Shown here: positions 24,037 through 32,405 of the stretch, in pieces
How the letters are laid out: each line of letters starts with the position of its first letter
Numbering within the stretch: the first letter of the stretch is position 1
DNA from: UBA11051 sp964390495
GTDB taxonomy: Bacteria; Armatimonadota; Zipacnadia; Zipacnadales; UBA11051
Assembly: GCA_964390495.1 (NCBI GenBank)
Contig: CAYMIN010000019.1
Span: 1 to 64,000 of the forward strand
Reading direction: 5' to 3'
Length of the DNA stretch: 64,000 nt
Position numbers and translations under genes: made by a program
The notes under the pieces: model-generated
The model's input: only the letters and a program-made list of their open reading frames with translations
What the model was told of the DNA's origin: nothing
Database searches by the model: none

Positions 24037-26685
24037 CTAGTCCGGGTACTTGCCGATGAAGAAGTCGTCTATCAGGATGCGGGCGTCGGGGGTCTGCCTG
24101 TCAACGAATACGTACAGCCGTATCGTGCGAGTGCCAGGCGCGACCGCGAACTGGATCTCGACCTTCTGCCACTCGTCCGGCTTGCTCGGAACCGCTACCG
24201 TCGTGCGGGGCAACATGGCGTCGCCTCGCGGCAGGGCGTCAACCTTATAGACCGCGTCGGCGTCGTTGTGCTTGACCCACACCGACATCAGCAGCTTCTC
24301 GCCGCCCTGGACGGAGATGCCCTCCGATACGCCGGCGTGTTGGGTCTTCCAGAAGGCGAAGGCGTACTTGCCGCTATGGGCGTCTTCATCGGTCAGCGAA
24401 CAGCTCATCGGCGAGCCGGCCCCGCACCAGACATTGACTCCGTCGCGGAGTTGGTGCTCGGGCGGCAGCTCTCCGGCGGCGGCGGTGAACTGCTTGGCAC
24501 CCCGTTCCTCGAAGCTGGGGTCGGCAATCAGGTTCTCGAGCTCCCGGCCGCTGGCGTGGAACTTCGCGACATCCATGAGTTGCAGCAGGATCGGCCTGGT
24601 CTCGTTTTCCCGCTGCTGGTCCCACCACGCCACGGCGGCTTGATTGCCCTGGGCCTCAACCAGAGAGCTTGAGACCTTCCGGAGGCTCGCCGCTATCGTG
24701 CTCAAGACCAACGGATCAACGACCCCCTGCTCGAGGCCGCTGTAGAAGGTGTCCCGGTCTCCGTGGTCCTCGTAGTCTTTGGCCGGTGACTGCTCCATGA
24801 CCGCGAACTTATAGTCGGCCAGAGCCAGAGCGTTGTCAACGGCTTCGCGGGCGTCGGTCACTGCCTGCTGCGCGGCTTCGAGGCTGCCGAATTCGCCGGT
24901 GCGCAGCCGGTCCATGGCCCAGTACATCCTGGCTCCCGGGACCGCGAAGTCATACAGCAGCTTGATCAGCTCGATGCGTTCGGTGACCAGGTCATCGCCG
25001 GCAGCGGCAGCCAGGGCCTGCTCAAGATGCTGGGAGGCCTTGATGGCGCGCGCCACCGGCAGGACCTTGAACTGCTCGATTGATTTGCTGTCCCGTATCG
25101 AGGAGGCGTCCGGGCCGTGCGGGTGCGGCAGTCCGTCCTCCGCCAACCACTCGTGATAGCCGGCCTCCAGCTCGTCGTAGAAGGCCTGCATCGGCGCAGC
25201 GGCCCCGTGGAAGAACCCATCATAGAACTCCTGGAGGATCTCGTCCGCATCGAGCCGAGGGTCCCAGGCAAGCTCGGTCTCCACGTATCCGACCATCCCG
25301 TCCAGAGGGTAGATACCGTAAAACTCCTGGTAGAAGTGGCGGGCCAGGCCGCTGCCAACGATGTAGTGAAGGCGCTTGGCCGACTGGTGAATGTCCATTT
25401 TGGGGATGATGAACCAGAGGTCATCATGGTACAGGTAGATGCCCATGCTGGCGGCGCCGGTGGCCTGCCACTTGTCCCACATCTCGAAGGCATTGCCCCA
25501 GACGCACAGTACCGGTACCAGCATCGGGTGCAGCTTGACGGTAGTGGGCGGCTCGCGCATCGAGCCATAGGCGATGAAGGCGAGCAGACGGTCGGGAAAC
25601 GCCTCGGCGACCTTCTCGGCAATGGCGTTCGAGAGCTTCGCATAGCGGTCGCACAGGCCGATGCGATTGAGCGCGTCGGCGCCGGGCGCATCCATGGCGC
25701 GACAGGCCTCACACGTGCAATCGCCATAGCCGTCATTGACAGAGACACTCTCGGCGATGCGGTCGGGCTGGCTGCGGAAGGTCTCCAAGACCGATTCGGT
25801 CATGATTTCGGCCACGCGCGGATTCGAGACACAGGGCTGCCAGCCATGAGCAACGCGGCCATGCTCGTCCACCCTGGGGATGAAGCGCTCGCCATTGATG
25901 AGCGGGAAAAGCGCCTCCTCGTCCAGATACTCCTTGGTCTTCATCAGTCGGTAGTAGCTCTCGTTCGAGGGGACCGTGTAGTTCATGCGCCAGAAATCGC
26001 TGAAGGTGACGAACCTGTCCACTTCGTTCTTGGGGCCGCGATTGTCGAGGCCGCTCATGATCCGGCTGATGAAATAGGGCCAGTCGCGCCACTCCAATTC
26101 GGGAAGGGTCAGAGTGGGCTGCGCGGGCACGACATCGCCGATGCCGCCGGGCGGACCGGGCCAGTAGCGGCGCACTCCCACGTAACGCTTCAGCAAGCCC
26201 ACCGCGGCCAGCATGGTGGCCTGAGGCGTGGCTCCGCGAAGGATCAGCGTCTGGGGATCAAGCGTCTCTATCAGATAGCCGTTGATATTAGGCAACTCCA
26301 CTTCGCCATACCGCACCGGTGGCAAGTCGAGGGCAATGGTCTCAGCGAGGGCTGTGTCGCCGATGTGAATCTGGGCCAGGCCCTCCGGTGGTGTATCGGT
26401 CGCCTTGACAATGGCGAGCTGTGCGCCGCTGGCTTTCGCGAAATAGAGCCGCAAAGTCCGGGCGGCGCGCACCTCCTCAGTAGCGGCCTTTTCAGGGATG
26501 ACCAGGCAGGCCTTGGCTTCGCCCTCAGCGACGATGGTGAAGTAGTCCGGCTGGCTTTCCTGCGGCGGAGGCGGGTAGTTGAAATCCACCTGATCAGGGG
26601 GCGTGATCTCGGCGGGAATTGCTACGGTGAGAATGCAGGCAAATAAGGTGGCACAGAAGACGCAGACAAAGCCTCTCATGGTCAC
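24037..26685 (-). CDS. DUF4838-type glycosidase-like secreted protein
   Basis: An 882-residue exported protein with a signal peptide (GFVCVFCATLFACILTVAIP). Residues 45-170 resemble the N-terminal domain of alpha-glucuronidases/hexosaminidases (ACLVIPEKAATEEVRAARTL, then IHIGDTALAE). Residues about 180-520 form a barrel-like DUF4838 region with VNDGYGDCTCEACRAMD, LLAFIAYGSMREPP and FYQEFYGIYPLDGMVGYVE. A helical segment follows, and the C-terminal 200 residues (NLIADPSFEERGAKQF ... RILIDDFFIGKYPD) are a carbohydrate-binding-like beta-sandwich. It is 12 bases downstream of the enolase-superfamily gene, so the pair is one transcript. The reaction is unproven; acidic-sugar hydrolysis is suggested by family resemblance. 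Confidence 0.82.
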   Translation of the reverse strand: MTMRGFVCVFCATLFACILTVAIPAEITPPDQVDFNYPPPPQESQPDYFTIVAEGEAKACLVIPEKAATEEVRAARTLRLYFAKASGAQLAIVKATDTPPEGLAQIHIGDTALAETIALDLPPVRYGEVELPNINGYLIETLDPQTLILRGATPQATMLAAVGLLKRYVGVRRYWPGPPGGIGDVVPAQPTLTLPELEWRDWPYFISRIMSGLDNRGPKNEVDRFVTFSDFWRMNYTVPSNESYYRLMKTKEYLDEEALFPLINGERFIPRVDEHGRVAHGWQPCVSNPRVAEIMTESVLETFRSQPDRIAESVSVNDGYGDCTCEACRAMDAPGADALNRIGLCDRYAKLSNAIAEKVAEAFPDRLLAFIAYGSMREPPTTVKLHPMLVPVLCVWGNAFEMWDKWQATGAASMGIYLYHDDLWFIIPKMDIHQSAKRLHYIVGSGLARHFYQEFYGIYPLDGMVGYVETELAWDPRLDADEILQEFYDGFFHGAAAPMQAFYDELEAGYHEWLAEDGLPHPHGPDASSIRDSKSIEQFKVLPVARAIKASQHLEQALAAAAGDDLVTERIELIKLLYDFAVPGARMYWAMDRLRTGEFGSLEAAQQAVTDAREAVDNALALADYKFAVMEQSPAKDYEDHGDRDTFYSGLEQGVVDPLVLSTIAASLRKVSSSLVEAQGNQAAVAWWDQQRENETRPILLQLMDVAKFHASGRELENLIADPSFEERGAKQFTAAAGELPPEHQLRDGVNVWCGAGSPMSCSLTDEDAHSGKYAFAFWKTQHAGVSEGISVQGGEKLLMSVWVKHNDADAVYKVDALPRGDAMLPRTTVAVPSKPDEWQKVEIQFAVAPGTRTIRLYVFVDRQTPDARILIDDFFIGKYPD

Positions 26686-26697
26686 ATCACCTTTCCT

Positions 26698-28053
26698 CTA
26701 GAGGCCGTAGCCGAGGCCGGGGCCGGCAATTGACTTGGTAGATATTTGCCCGTCTTTGACGGCGAACAACTCCGGGTGCAGAGCTCTCACATCGGGGGCC
26801 GCGTCGGGTAGGTACTGACGGGAGTTGTACTCAAAGCCCATCAGAGTGTCAAGGCGGGCGGCGAAACCAGCCTCGTGCACCAGCGAAAGGCCCGGATTGG
26901 TCAGGTCCTGGAAGGTCACCACCAGCCCCTGCTCGACCGCCTTGGCCACGTACAGCAGTGTCGAGGAATGGCCCTTGCAGGTCTTCAGGCCGACGCCCGA
27001 CCAGCCCAGCTCGACGGCCAGGTCCATCATTTCCAGACTGGTGACGCCCTCGTCAACCACCACCGGCTTGATGGCTGAAACCGGATGCATGTCGAAGCGA
27101 TGGCCGGTGAGGTCGCGCTCGGTAGGCTGCTCCAGGTACAGTAGCGCCTCGAAGGCGGCCGGTGATAGCTCTTTGAGCTTGTGCAGGTACTCAACCACGC
27201 TGTGGGGATCAGGGTTCATCTCGTTCGAATCGGTGGAGAGATAAAAGGGGCCCTCTATGCCCAGGCGGTCATAAGTCTCCTGAATAACGCGGGCGATGTC
27301 GGCGGTGCGCTGCACGTCCCACTCGTTGTCATGGCCGGTCAACTTGACCTTGAAGCAGCGCAGGCCATCGCGCTCGATCCACTGATCGAGACTGACCGGC
27401 AGGCCGTCATCGGGATCGTCGTCGGTCAGCTCCGCGGCCGTGAGCTTGTCCAGGCCGCCGACTAGGTGGAAAATCGGCAGATAGGCCTTATACGCGCTGT
27501 GCAGGTAGTCGCCCGGGTACTTGCCGGCGAACTCCGGCCCGCACCAGCGGCTCAGATCGTGATCCATGAAGTCTGCGCTATAGCCGGCGTAGGTGCAGAT
27601 GCCGTTGGCCTTGCCGAAAGCGTCGGCCACGGCTGCGTCAGTCGGAGAAGCGCAGACCAGTGCGCCCAGCAGCGGCATCGGATCGGCCATGCCTAGGTCC
27701 CGGTCCACCTCGGCGGCCAAGCCGGCCAGCTCCTGCTTGGCTTCCAGATACAAGTCCAGCGGATGACCGTAGTCGGCGTTGTCCAGCATCAGCCGGCAGA
27801 AGCGCACCGACACCTCGCGCATCGCCGCGTCGCGGTCCTCGAAGGAAGCAGCGGCACTAGGATAGCCCCAGATGACGCTGAGCAGGATATTGCCCAAGCC
27901 CTCGGCCCGCTGGCCGGCCCGGTTCTCGACCGTGGCCTTGACCGTCAGCGAGGTAGTAGCATAGACGACGCCGGTGCCGAATTTGAGCGGGGTGCGAAGC
28001 TTGAGGTCCTCAAAGGTCGGCTCGATAGCCACCAGCTTGATGTCGCTGTTCAT
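26698..28053 (-). CDS. enolase-superfamily (mandelate racemase/muconate-lactonising-like) enzyme
   Basis: A 451-residue enolase-superfamily protein. The capping domain opens with TPLKFGTGVVYATTSLTVKATVEN and GLGNILLSVIWGYP. The barrel holds CFKVKLTGHD (first active-site lysine region), YLSTDSNEM (metal ligand Asp), YLEQPTERD (metal ligand Glu) and VVDEGVTSLEMM, with the DE pair as the third ligand, followed by GVGLKTCKGHSSTL, the opposite-face lysine. It therefore has a complete set for abstracting an alpha-proton from a carboxylate substrate, for example sugar-acid dehydration. It is the upstream member of a unit with the DUF4838 gene. The longer-than-usual length (about 380 is typical) comes from an insertion before the barrel. 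Substrate unknown. Confidence 0.85.
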   Translation of the reverse strand: MNSDIKLVAIEPTFEDLKLRTPLKFGTGVVYATTSLTVKATVENRAGQRAEGLGNILLSVIWGYPSAAASFEDRDAAMREVSVRFCRLMLDNADYGHPLDLYLEAKQELAGLAAEVDRDLGMADPMPLLGALVCASPTDAAVADAFGKANGICTYAGYSADFMDHDLSRWCGPEFAGKYPGDYLHSAYKAYLPIFHLVGGLDKLTAAELTDDDPDDGLPVSLDQWIERDGLRCFKVKLTGHDNEWDVQRTADIARVIQETYDRLGIEGPFYLSTDSNEMNPDPHSVVEYLHKLKELSPAAFEALLYLEQPTERDLTGHRFDMHPVSAIKPVVVDEGVTSLEMMDLAVELGWSGVGLKTCKGHSSTLLYVAKAVEQGLVVTFQDLTNPGLSLVHEAGFAARLDTLMGFEYNSRQYLPDAAPDVRALHPELFAVKDGQISTKSIAGPGLGYGL

Positions 28054-28148
28054 GAGGTATCATCCGTTCTGTTGAATGGGTTGAGGTTGGGCTGTGCGGG
28101 CCGGTTGCGCTGCGCTCAGCCGGCCCCTCCACGACAAAAGCAGCAACC

Positions 28149-28192
28149 AGCTAGCGAGTCCGGCTGGAAGTCCAACCCACAGGACAGAACAG
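28149..28192 (+). repeat. dispersed repeat family A, copy 2
   Basis: agctagcgagtccggctgga followed by agtccaacccacaggaca, nearly the same as 40920-40960. Confidence 0.65.
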
Positions 28193-28302
28193 GAAAACCC
28201 GACCCGCACGAATACTCGCGGAAGACTGAGCTAGACGACGATCCCTGGGCAGCATGAGCTATCCGACACTAGCTGCAAAGTGCAGACTGCGCAACACTGC
28301 AG

Positions 28303-28332
28303 GGTCACGGGCATTGTGCCCGTGACCTTATT
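28303..28332 (-). terminator. hairpin terminator of the secreted-protein gene at 28361
   Basis: A perfect 11-bp stem GGTCACGGGCA/TGCCCGTGACC with a 3-base loop, 34 bases after the stop of the minus-strand gene. It lacks a T tract on the minus side; the plus side has ttattc. It may act as a bidirectional structure. Confidence 0.55.
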
Positions 28333-28360
28333 CGGCATTAGTAGCGCGTCAACCTGCCTG

Positions 28361-29407
28361 CTACTGCAGCATGGTGGCGCTGTCACTGTGGAGCTGGGCA
28401 TCGCGGATCTTCACATCAATCTTGAGCACGGCCTCCTGATTGCCGCCCAGTAGCGCCCCCATGTCCAACGACATCGTCTGGTCCATGTTCATGGTGACAT
28501 CGGCCGCGGACCGGACAATCTGCCCCAGCTCAATGTCCAGGTTGAGCTGGGAGGTCATGGCGACGTCAAGGAAGTCCAGTTGCGCCGTCATGCCCTGCAT
28601 CACCGACCCGAACATCTGCGTATCAGCCGGGCGGGGTTGCTGGTTCTCGACCTTCATGTAGGAGTCGCCGTTGATCTTGGCGGTCGGTCGGCCCGCCTCT
28701 TGGGTGATACTCCCCAGGGTCATCGTGGACCTACCCAGCACCTCCTGGTCGGTCTCGCCGCCCTGATACAGGTTTTCCCAGGTGGCGCCGACCTGTACCG
28801 GCTGCTGGGGCAAGCCGGCAAGCGAGCGGGTGAAGGCAGCATAGTCAACTCCGGCCATATTCTGGCCCATAGCCTGCTGCCAGATCTGCCCGAAATCCTC
28901 GCCGACCGGCTCGACGCCGCCCAGCGGGTCAAGCCTGGCCTGATACTGCTTGTTCAGCATCTCCTCGAGCTTCTTGAGTTTGTCAGGCGTCATCCCGGGG
29001 CTGGCAGCGCCCGAAGTCGTGAGGGTGCCGTCCTCGAACTCGAGGCGCTGAGCCATGGTCTGTTCGCCGACCTGCGTGTTGGTGTCCACCACCATCTGCT
29101 CGAACTTGACGGTGACGATGGCAACCCCGTTTTCATCCACAGCGTTGACGGTCAGCAGCCTAATCACTGTCGTCGAGATGTTGCTGCTGAGCGCCATGTT
29201 CTCGGGCATGTTGCCGGTAGCCGGCAGATTGGCAGGCGCTGCGAAGTCAATCTCCATCGGAATGGTGCCCTTGACCACCTCCACAGTCTGCAAGACCTGC
29301 CCGGGCTGGAACTTGTAGCGCAGCAGCACCGCCTCGCCGCCCTGAGCGCCGACGACCCCTACAGCCACCACCAACGTCAGAATTGCACAAAAGGTCGCCT
29401 TCTTCAT
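28361..29407 (-). CDS. secreted DUF6263-like protein
   Basis: A 348-residue exported protein with a clear signal peptide (ATFCAILTLVVAVGVVGAQG). The mature chain is beta-rich with VLLRYKFQPGQVLQTVEVVKG at the start and repeated long strands (TVIRLLTVNAVDENGVAIVTVKFEQMVVDT, QVGATWENLYQGG). This resembles DUF6263-type periplasmic proteins of Planctomycetes and Armatimonadota. A run of methionine- and glutamine-rich sequence (VTMNMDQTMSLDMGALLGGN) lies near the C-terminus. No catalytic motif is visible. GAGAGGGCA precedes the start. It is flanked downstream by a strong hairpin and seems to be a single-gene unit. Function unknown. Confidence 0.75.
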   Translation of the reverse strand: MKKATFCAILTLVVAVGVVGAQGGEAVLLRYKFQPGQVLQTVEVVKGTIPMEIDFAAPANLPATGNMPENMALSSNISTTVIRLLTVNAVDENGVAIVTVKFEQMVVDTNTQVGEQTMAQRLEFEDGTLTTSGAASPGMTPDKLKKLEEMLNKQYQARLDPLGGVEPVGEDFGQIWQQAMGQNMAGVDYAAFTRSLAGLPQQPVQVGATWENLYQGGETDQEVLGRSTMTLGSITQEAGRPTAKINGDSYMKVENQQPRPADTQMFGSVMQGMTAQLDFLDVAMTSQLNLDIELGQIVRSAADVTMNMDQTMSLDMGALLGGNQEAVLKIDVKIRDAQLHSDSATMLQ

Positions 29408-29473
29408 TTTCGTGCCCTCTCTTCCTGTTGTAGAGCGCGAGCGTATGCCGCGCCGGTCGGCTAGTACCTACGC

Positions 29474-30361
29474 CTACTCCGACAACCAGATCGGGTTACT
29501 CCAGGCCTTGTTGCCCACCTCGTCTATGCACTCAATTCTAATCGGGTCGGTCTGCTCGTTGATTTCAAACTCGACTTCGGTAAAGGGCGGCTTGTGGCCG
29601 CTGCGATAGGTAGTCATGCCGCGCCCAGGTAGCGGGCAGACAACACGGATCTCCCAGCAAGGGGAGCACTCCACCAGCACCTTGGTGCCGTCGCGCTGCA
29701 GGTTGTTGATAGTCGGGCCGTTGGAGGCGTAGAAGTGCCCCGCCTTCATGGCGGCGATCAGGTGGTCGTATTCGCACCTTTCGGCCTTTACCATAGTGTA
29801 CCCTACCCAGCCGTCGCCATACCCGAAATGTGCGTCATCAACACCGAAGCCGTAGAGCCGCCTGCCCCGCGCCAGGAGATCGTCCCAGTGCACGCCCGAG
29901 TCGCCGCGCCCGACGCCATAATGGCAGGTGGTGTTATAGACCTCCAGGCCGATGTAGCCCTCCAGGTCTATCAAGTCAGCAAGCGTCAACGAGCACCAAT
30001 AAGGATGGGCGATGAAGACGAACTCGGCGTTTTCGTTGCCGTAGTCAATCAGCTCCTGGGCGCTCCACTGCGAGTCATAAGACATCGGCCGCTTGGCCCC
30101 CATCGCGACCATGTGATAGGAGCTGCCCAGGTCGGTGCGGCCGCCGTCCATCTCGATGCCGGGGAGCATCAACATGCCCTTGTGGTCCAGACCCTCAGTC
30201 GCGGTGACCTGGCGGTGGTCGGTGATGGACAGGAAATCGTACCCGTGCGCCGCGTAACTGGTGATCGCCTCCTGGGGTGTGAGCTTGCCGTCGGAGCCGG
30301 TAGTGTGTAGGTGCAGATTACCCTTGAACCACTGGCCTGCGACTGAAAATGGATTCGGCAT
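29474..30361 (-). CDS. PHP-domain metal-dependent phosphoesterase-like protein
   Basis: A 295-residue PHP-superfamily protein. The start at 30361 (MPNPFSVAGQWFKGNLHLHT) has AGGAG seven bases upstream. Motifs run in the usual order: GNLHLHTTGSDGKLTPQE (first metal histidines), YDFLSITDHRQV (Asp-His), MLPGIEMDGG, EFVFIAHPYWCSLT (His-Pro), and FGVDDAHFGYGDG, the final Asp/His ligand pair. A beta-sandwich tail of about 70 residues follows. The family hydrolyses phosphate esters or cleaves other bonds using two or three metals. Many homologues occur in glycan-catabolic clusters without an assigned substrate. No signal peptide is visible, so it acts in the cytoplasm. Confidence 0.83.
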   Translation of the reverse strand: MPNPFSVAGQWFKGNLHLHTTGSDGKLTPQEAITSYAAHGYDFLSITDHRQVTATEGLDHKGMLMLPGIEMDGGRTDLGSSYHMVAMGAKRPMSYDSQWSAQELIDYGNENAEFVFIAHPYWCSLTLADLIDLEGYIGLEVYNTTCHYGVGRGDSGVHWDDLLARGRRLYGFGVDDAHFGYGDGWVGYTMVKAERCEYDHLIAAMKAGHFYASNGPTINNLQRDGTKVLVECSPCWEIRVVCPLPGRGMTTYRSGHKPPFTEVEFEINEQTDPIRIECIDEVGNKAWSNPIWLSE

Positions 30362-30533
30362 GTGTATTCTCCTAGCGTGAAGCCGGCGCTGTGGCGTCTT
30401 GCGGTCTGCGGCGAGACAACGGAAGCAAGCCTTGAGAGAGCCAGCCCTCACTCGGTTCGGCCACTGTGCTACGAATGACATTTCAGCGTTGACAGCCTGC
30501 AAACCTCCTCGCTTCAGACATCGCCCGATTGCG

Positions 30534-30570
30534 CAAGAAAAAAGGCGGCCGGTTCGTGATGGCCGCCTGA
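30534..30570 (-). terminator. intrinsic terminator of pilin gene
   Basis: On the minus strand, an 8-bp GC-rich stem AGGCGGCC/GGCCGCCT with a 10-base loop, followed by TTTTTTCTT. It lies 38 bases after the stop of the pilin gene at 30607. Confidence 0.85.
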
Positions 30571-30606
30571 TATGGTTGTGTAGGTTTGCCTCGGTGACTG
30601 CTCAGT

Positions 30607-31257
30607 CTAAGGGCTGTACTCCAGGGTGTGGTACTGGCCGTATTTGACCCACTTAGCGTGTCCGTCAACGAAAGCGAAATTGTCGCCGGCGTTGTGACGC
30701 TTCGACCAAAAAACCCCAGCCCAATCCGTATCAACCGGATAGTCAAGCCATATCCTGCTTGTGGGTGAATCTGCGATGAAGGCGGTGTTGGCGGGGTGTC
30801 TGACCGTGGCCAGCTTGACGCCGGTGTACGTGGGACCCTGGTCTATCCGGTCGTGCCAGCCGATCCAGTAGCCGACATGGACATTCCAGCCGTAACCGCC
30901 CCACAATGTAGTGGCATCGGAGGCGACACTGGGGCATACGAACACCTGCTTGTTCTTGACATAGGGGTAGAGCACGTCCATCCAGAACATATACCACGAG
31001 GTCCAACCGGTATATGCGCCGGTCACCGTCACACTGGTCGGGTACTGGGCGTGCTGGCAGCCCGGTAGGGTTTCATCATAGTCCTGGGTGTACATCTGGA
31101 AGGCCAAGGCGATCTGTTTGACATTGTTGAGACAGGAACTCTGGCGCGCCTTTTCGCGAGCGCGGGCGAAGACGGGAAACAGGATCGCCGCCAGGATCGC
31201 GATTATGGCGATGACCACCAGTAACTCAATAAGCGTGAAACCATGCCGCTTGCCCAT
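30607..31257 (-). CDS. type IV pilin-like H-X9-DG protein
   Basis: A 216-residue prepilin-like protein starting MGKRHGFTLIELL; GAAGGGG eight bases upstream fits this ATG, while an ATG two codons earlier (31263) is also possible. It has the conserved helix, ILFPVFARAREKARQ and SCLNNVKQIALAFQMYTQDYDETLPG. The C-terminal motif is H-NAGDNFAFV-DG-HAKW. It is a close paralogue of the next gene (31526-32182): both share CLNNVKQ, VYVCPT/VFVCPS, WGGYGWNV and the final DGHAKWVKYG. The two lie head-to-tail with separate terminators, so they form a tandem duplication transcribed independently. Confidence 0.9.
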   Translation of the reverse strand: MGKRHGFTLIELLVVIAIIAILAAILFPVFARAREKARQSSCLNNVKQIALAFQMYTQDYDETLPGCQHAQYPTSVTVTGAYTGWTSWYMFWMDVLYPYVKNKQVFVCPSVASDATTLWGGYGWNVHVGYWIGWHDRIDQGPTYTGVKLATVRHPANTAFIADSPTSRIWLDYPVDTDWAGVFWSKRHNAGDNFAFVDGHAKWVKYGQYHTLEYSP

Positions 31258-31412
31258 CCCCATCACCCCTTCACTTCGCCGTGGTCTCAACAATTCACCG
31301 CACAATGCCCGCTGACCAAGTTGTTGGTGCTGTTATTGCTATACGCCAAGCTATGGCAGATCTCCTGCCGGTTTTGGGAAATATCGCGGGAAATCTCCAA
31401 GGTGTTATTGCA

Positions 31413-31449
31413 TAAAGGCAAACGGCGGCCCCTAGCTGGGACCGCCTTT
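31413..31449 (-). terminator. possible hairpin between pilin genes
   Basis: On the minus strand GGCGGTCCC and GGGGCCGCC pair over nine positions with one G-U, loop AGCTA, followed by GTTTGCCTTT. It lies 77 bases after the stop of the pilin gene at 31526. The T tract is weak. Confidence 0.5.
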
Positions 31450-31525
31450 GCACGTATTGGTAGGCGCAGACCTGGCAGCATCAAGGGCCGCCAGTTGACT
31501 CGCTGCGCCGCTGATTCAACAGGTC

Positions 31526-32182
31526 TCAGTAGGTGGGGATGTCGTAGTAGTTGCACGCCAGCAGGTGGTAATTGCCGTATTTCACCCATTTAGCATGACC
31601 GTCAACGAAGCCGAAGTTATCGCCTTGGTTGTGGCGCTTGGCCCAGGTCACGGATTCGTCGTCATGAGGGTGGTTGAGCCACATGCTGGTGGTGTCGCAA
31701 TCGCACAGGAACGGCAACTGAGCGGGCCGCTTGACCATCGAGAGGGTGATGCCGTCATAGATCGCCCCAGTGCGATCCGGGTGATTGAGACAGTAGCCTG
31801 CCCCATAGACGTTCCAGCCGTAGCCGCCCCAGGCGCGGGTCGCATCCTGGGCCACGGTCGGACATACATACACCTGATCGTTCTTGACGTAGGGGTAAAG
31901 CACATCCATCCAGTAAAGGTAGTCGCCGGTGTCGCGGCAGTACTGGCGATAAGTGGGCTCCGGGGTGTAGATAATGTAGCCGGGCATGGTCTCATCGTGG
32001 TCCTGGGTGTACATGTGGAAGGCCAGGGAGAGCTGCTTGACATTGTTGAGACAGGAGCTCTGCCGCGCTTTCTCCCGGGCCCTGGCGAACACCGGGAACA
32101 GTATCGCCGCGAGAATCGCGATAATGGCGATGACGACTAGAAGCTCAATGAGGGTAAAGCCGTGGTTTGTGCGAATTCGCAT
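31526..32182 (-). CDS. type IV pilin-like H-X9-DG protein
   Basis: A 218-residue prepilin-like protein starting MRIRTNHGFTLIELL, with AGAGGTG eight bases upstream; an in-frame ATG three codons earlier has worse spacing. It has the conserved N-terminal helix, ILFPVFARAREKARQ and SCLNNVKQLSLAFHMYTQDHDETMPGY. The globular part contains VYVCPTVAQDATRAWGGYGWNV and ends H-NQGDNFGFV-DG-HAKWVKYG. It is the tandem paralogue of 30607-31257. Prepilin peptidase processing and inner-membrane anchoring are expected; assembly partners are not encoded here. Confidence 0.9.
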   Translation of the reverse strand: MRIRTNHGFTLIELLVVIAIIAILAAILFPVFARAREKARQSSCLNNVKQLSLAFHMYTQDHDETMPGYIIYTPEPTYRQYCRDTGDYLYWMDVLYPYVKNDQVYVCPTVAQDATRAWGGYGWNVYGAGYCLNHPDRTGAIYDGITLSMVKRPAQLPFLCDCDTTSMWLNHPHDDESVTWAKRHNQGDNFGFVDGHAKWVKYGNYHLLACNYYDIPTY

Positions 32183-32267
32183 CCCGATCACCTCTGCAGT
32201 TCATTCAGGTGCCTAGAACACATCGTGCCCCATACCGGCTTTGCGACCGCGGTGTGGTCTTGCCGGT

Positions 32268-32273
32268 ATTATA
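32268..32273 (-). promoter_or_regulatory. possible -10 element of pilin gene
   Basis: TATAAT on the minus strand, giving a leader of about 80 bases before the ATG at 32182. No matching -35. Confidence 0.3.
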
Positions 32274-32405
32274 CCCGATTCGGCTATCAAGTTCCTGCTT
32301 TTCTTAAGATTACTTGCTGTCAATCCATATTCTAGCCACATTTCCGACAGTGGTGCTACGGCAGAATCTTCTACACGCAGGCGGCACCGGCCCGGTGGCG
32401 GGCGC

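Larger units (their letters stand above)
28054..28360. other. intergenic region with repeat and terminator
   Basis: About 300 bases holding a family A repeat and a strong hairpin. No gene seen. Confidence 0.5.

Noticed and set aside
25117..26646. A 509-residue plus-strand open frame within the DUF4838 gene
   Set aside because: Shadow of the minus-strand gene, which has a signal peptide, domain motifs and operon context.
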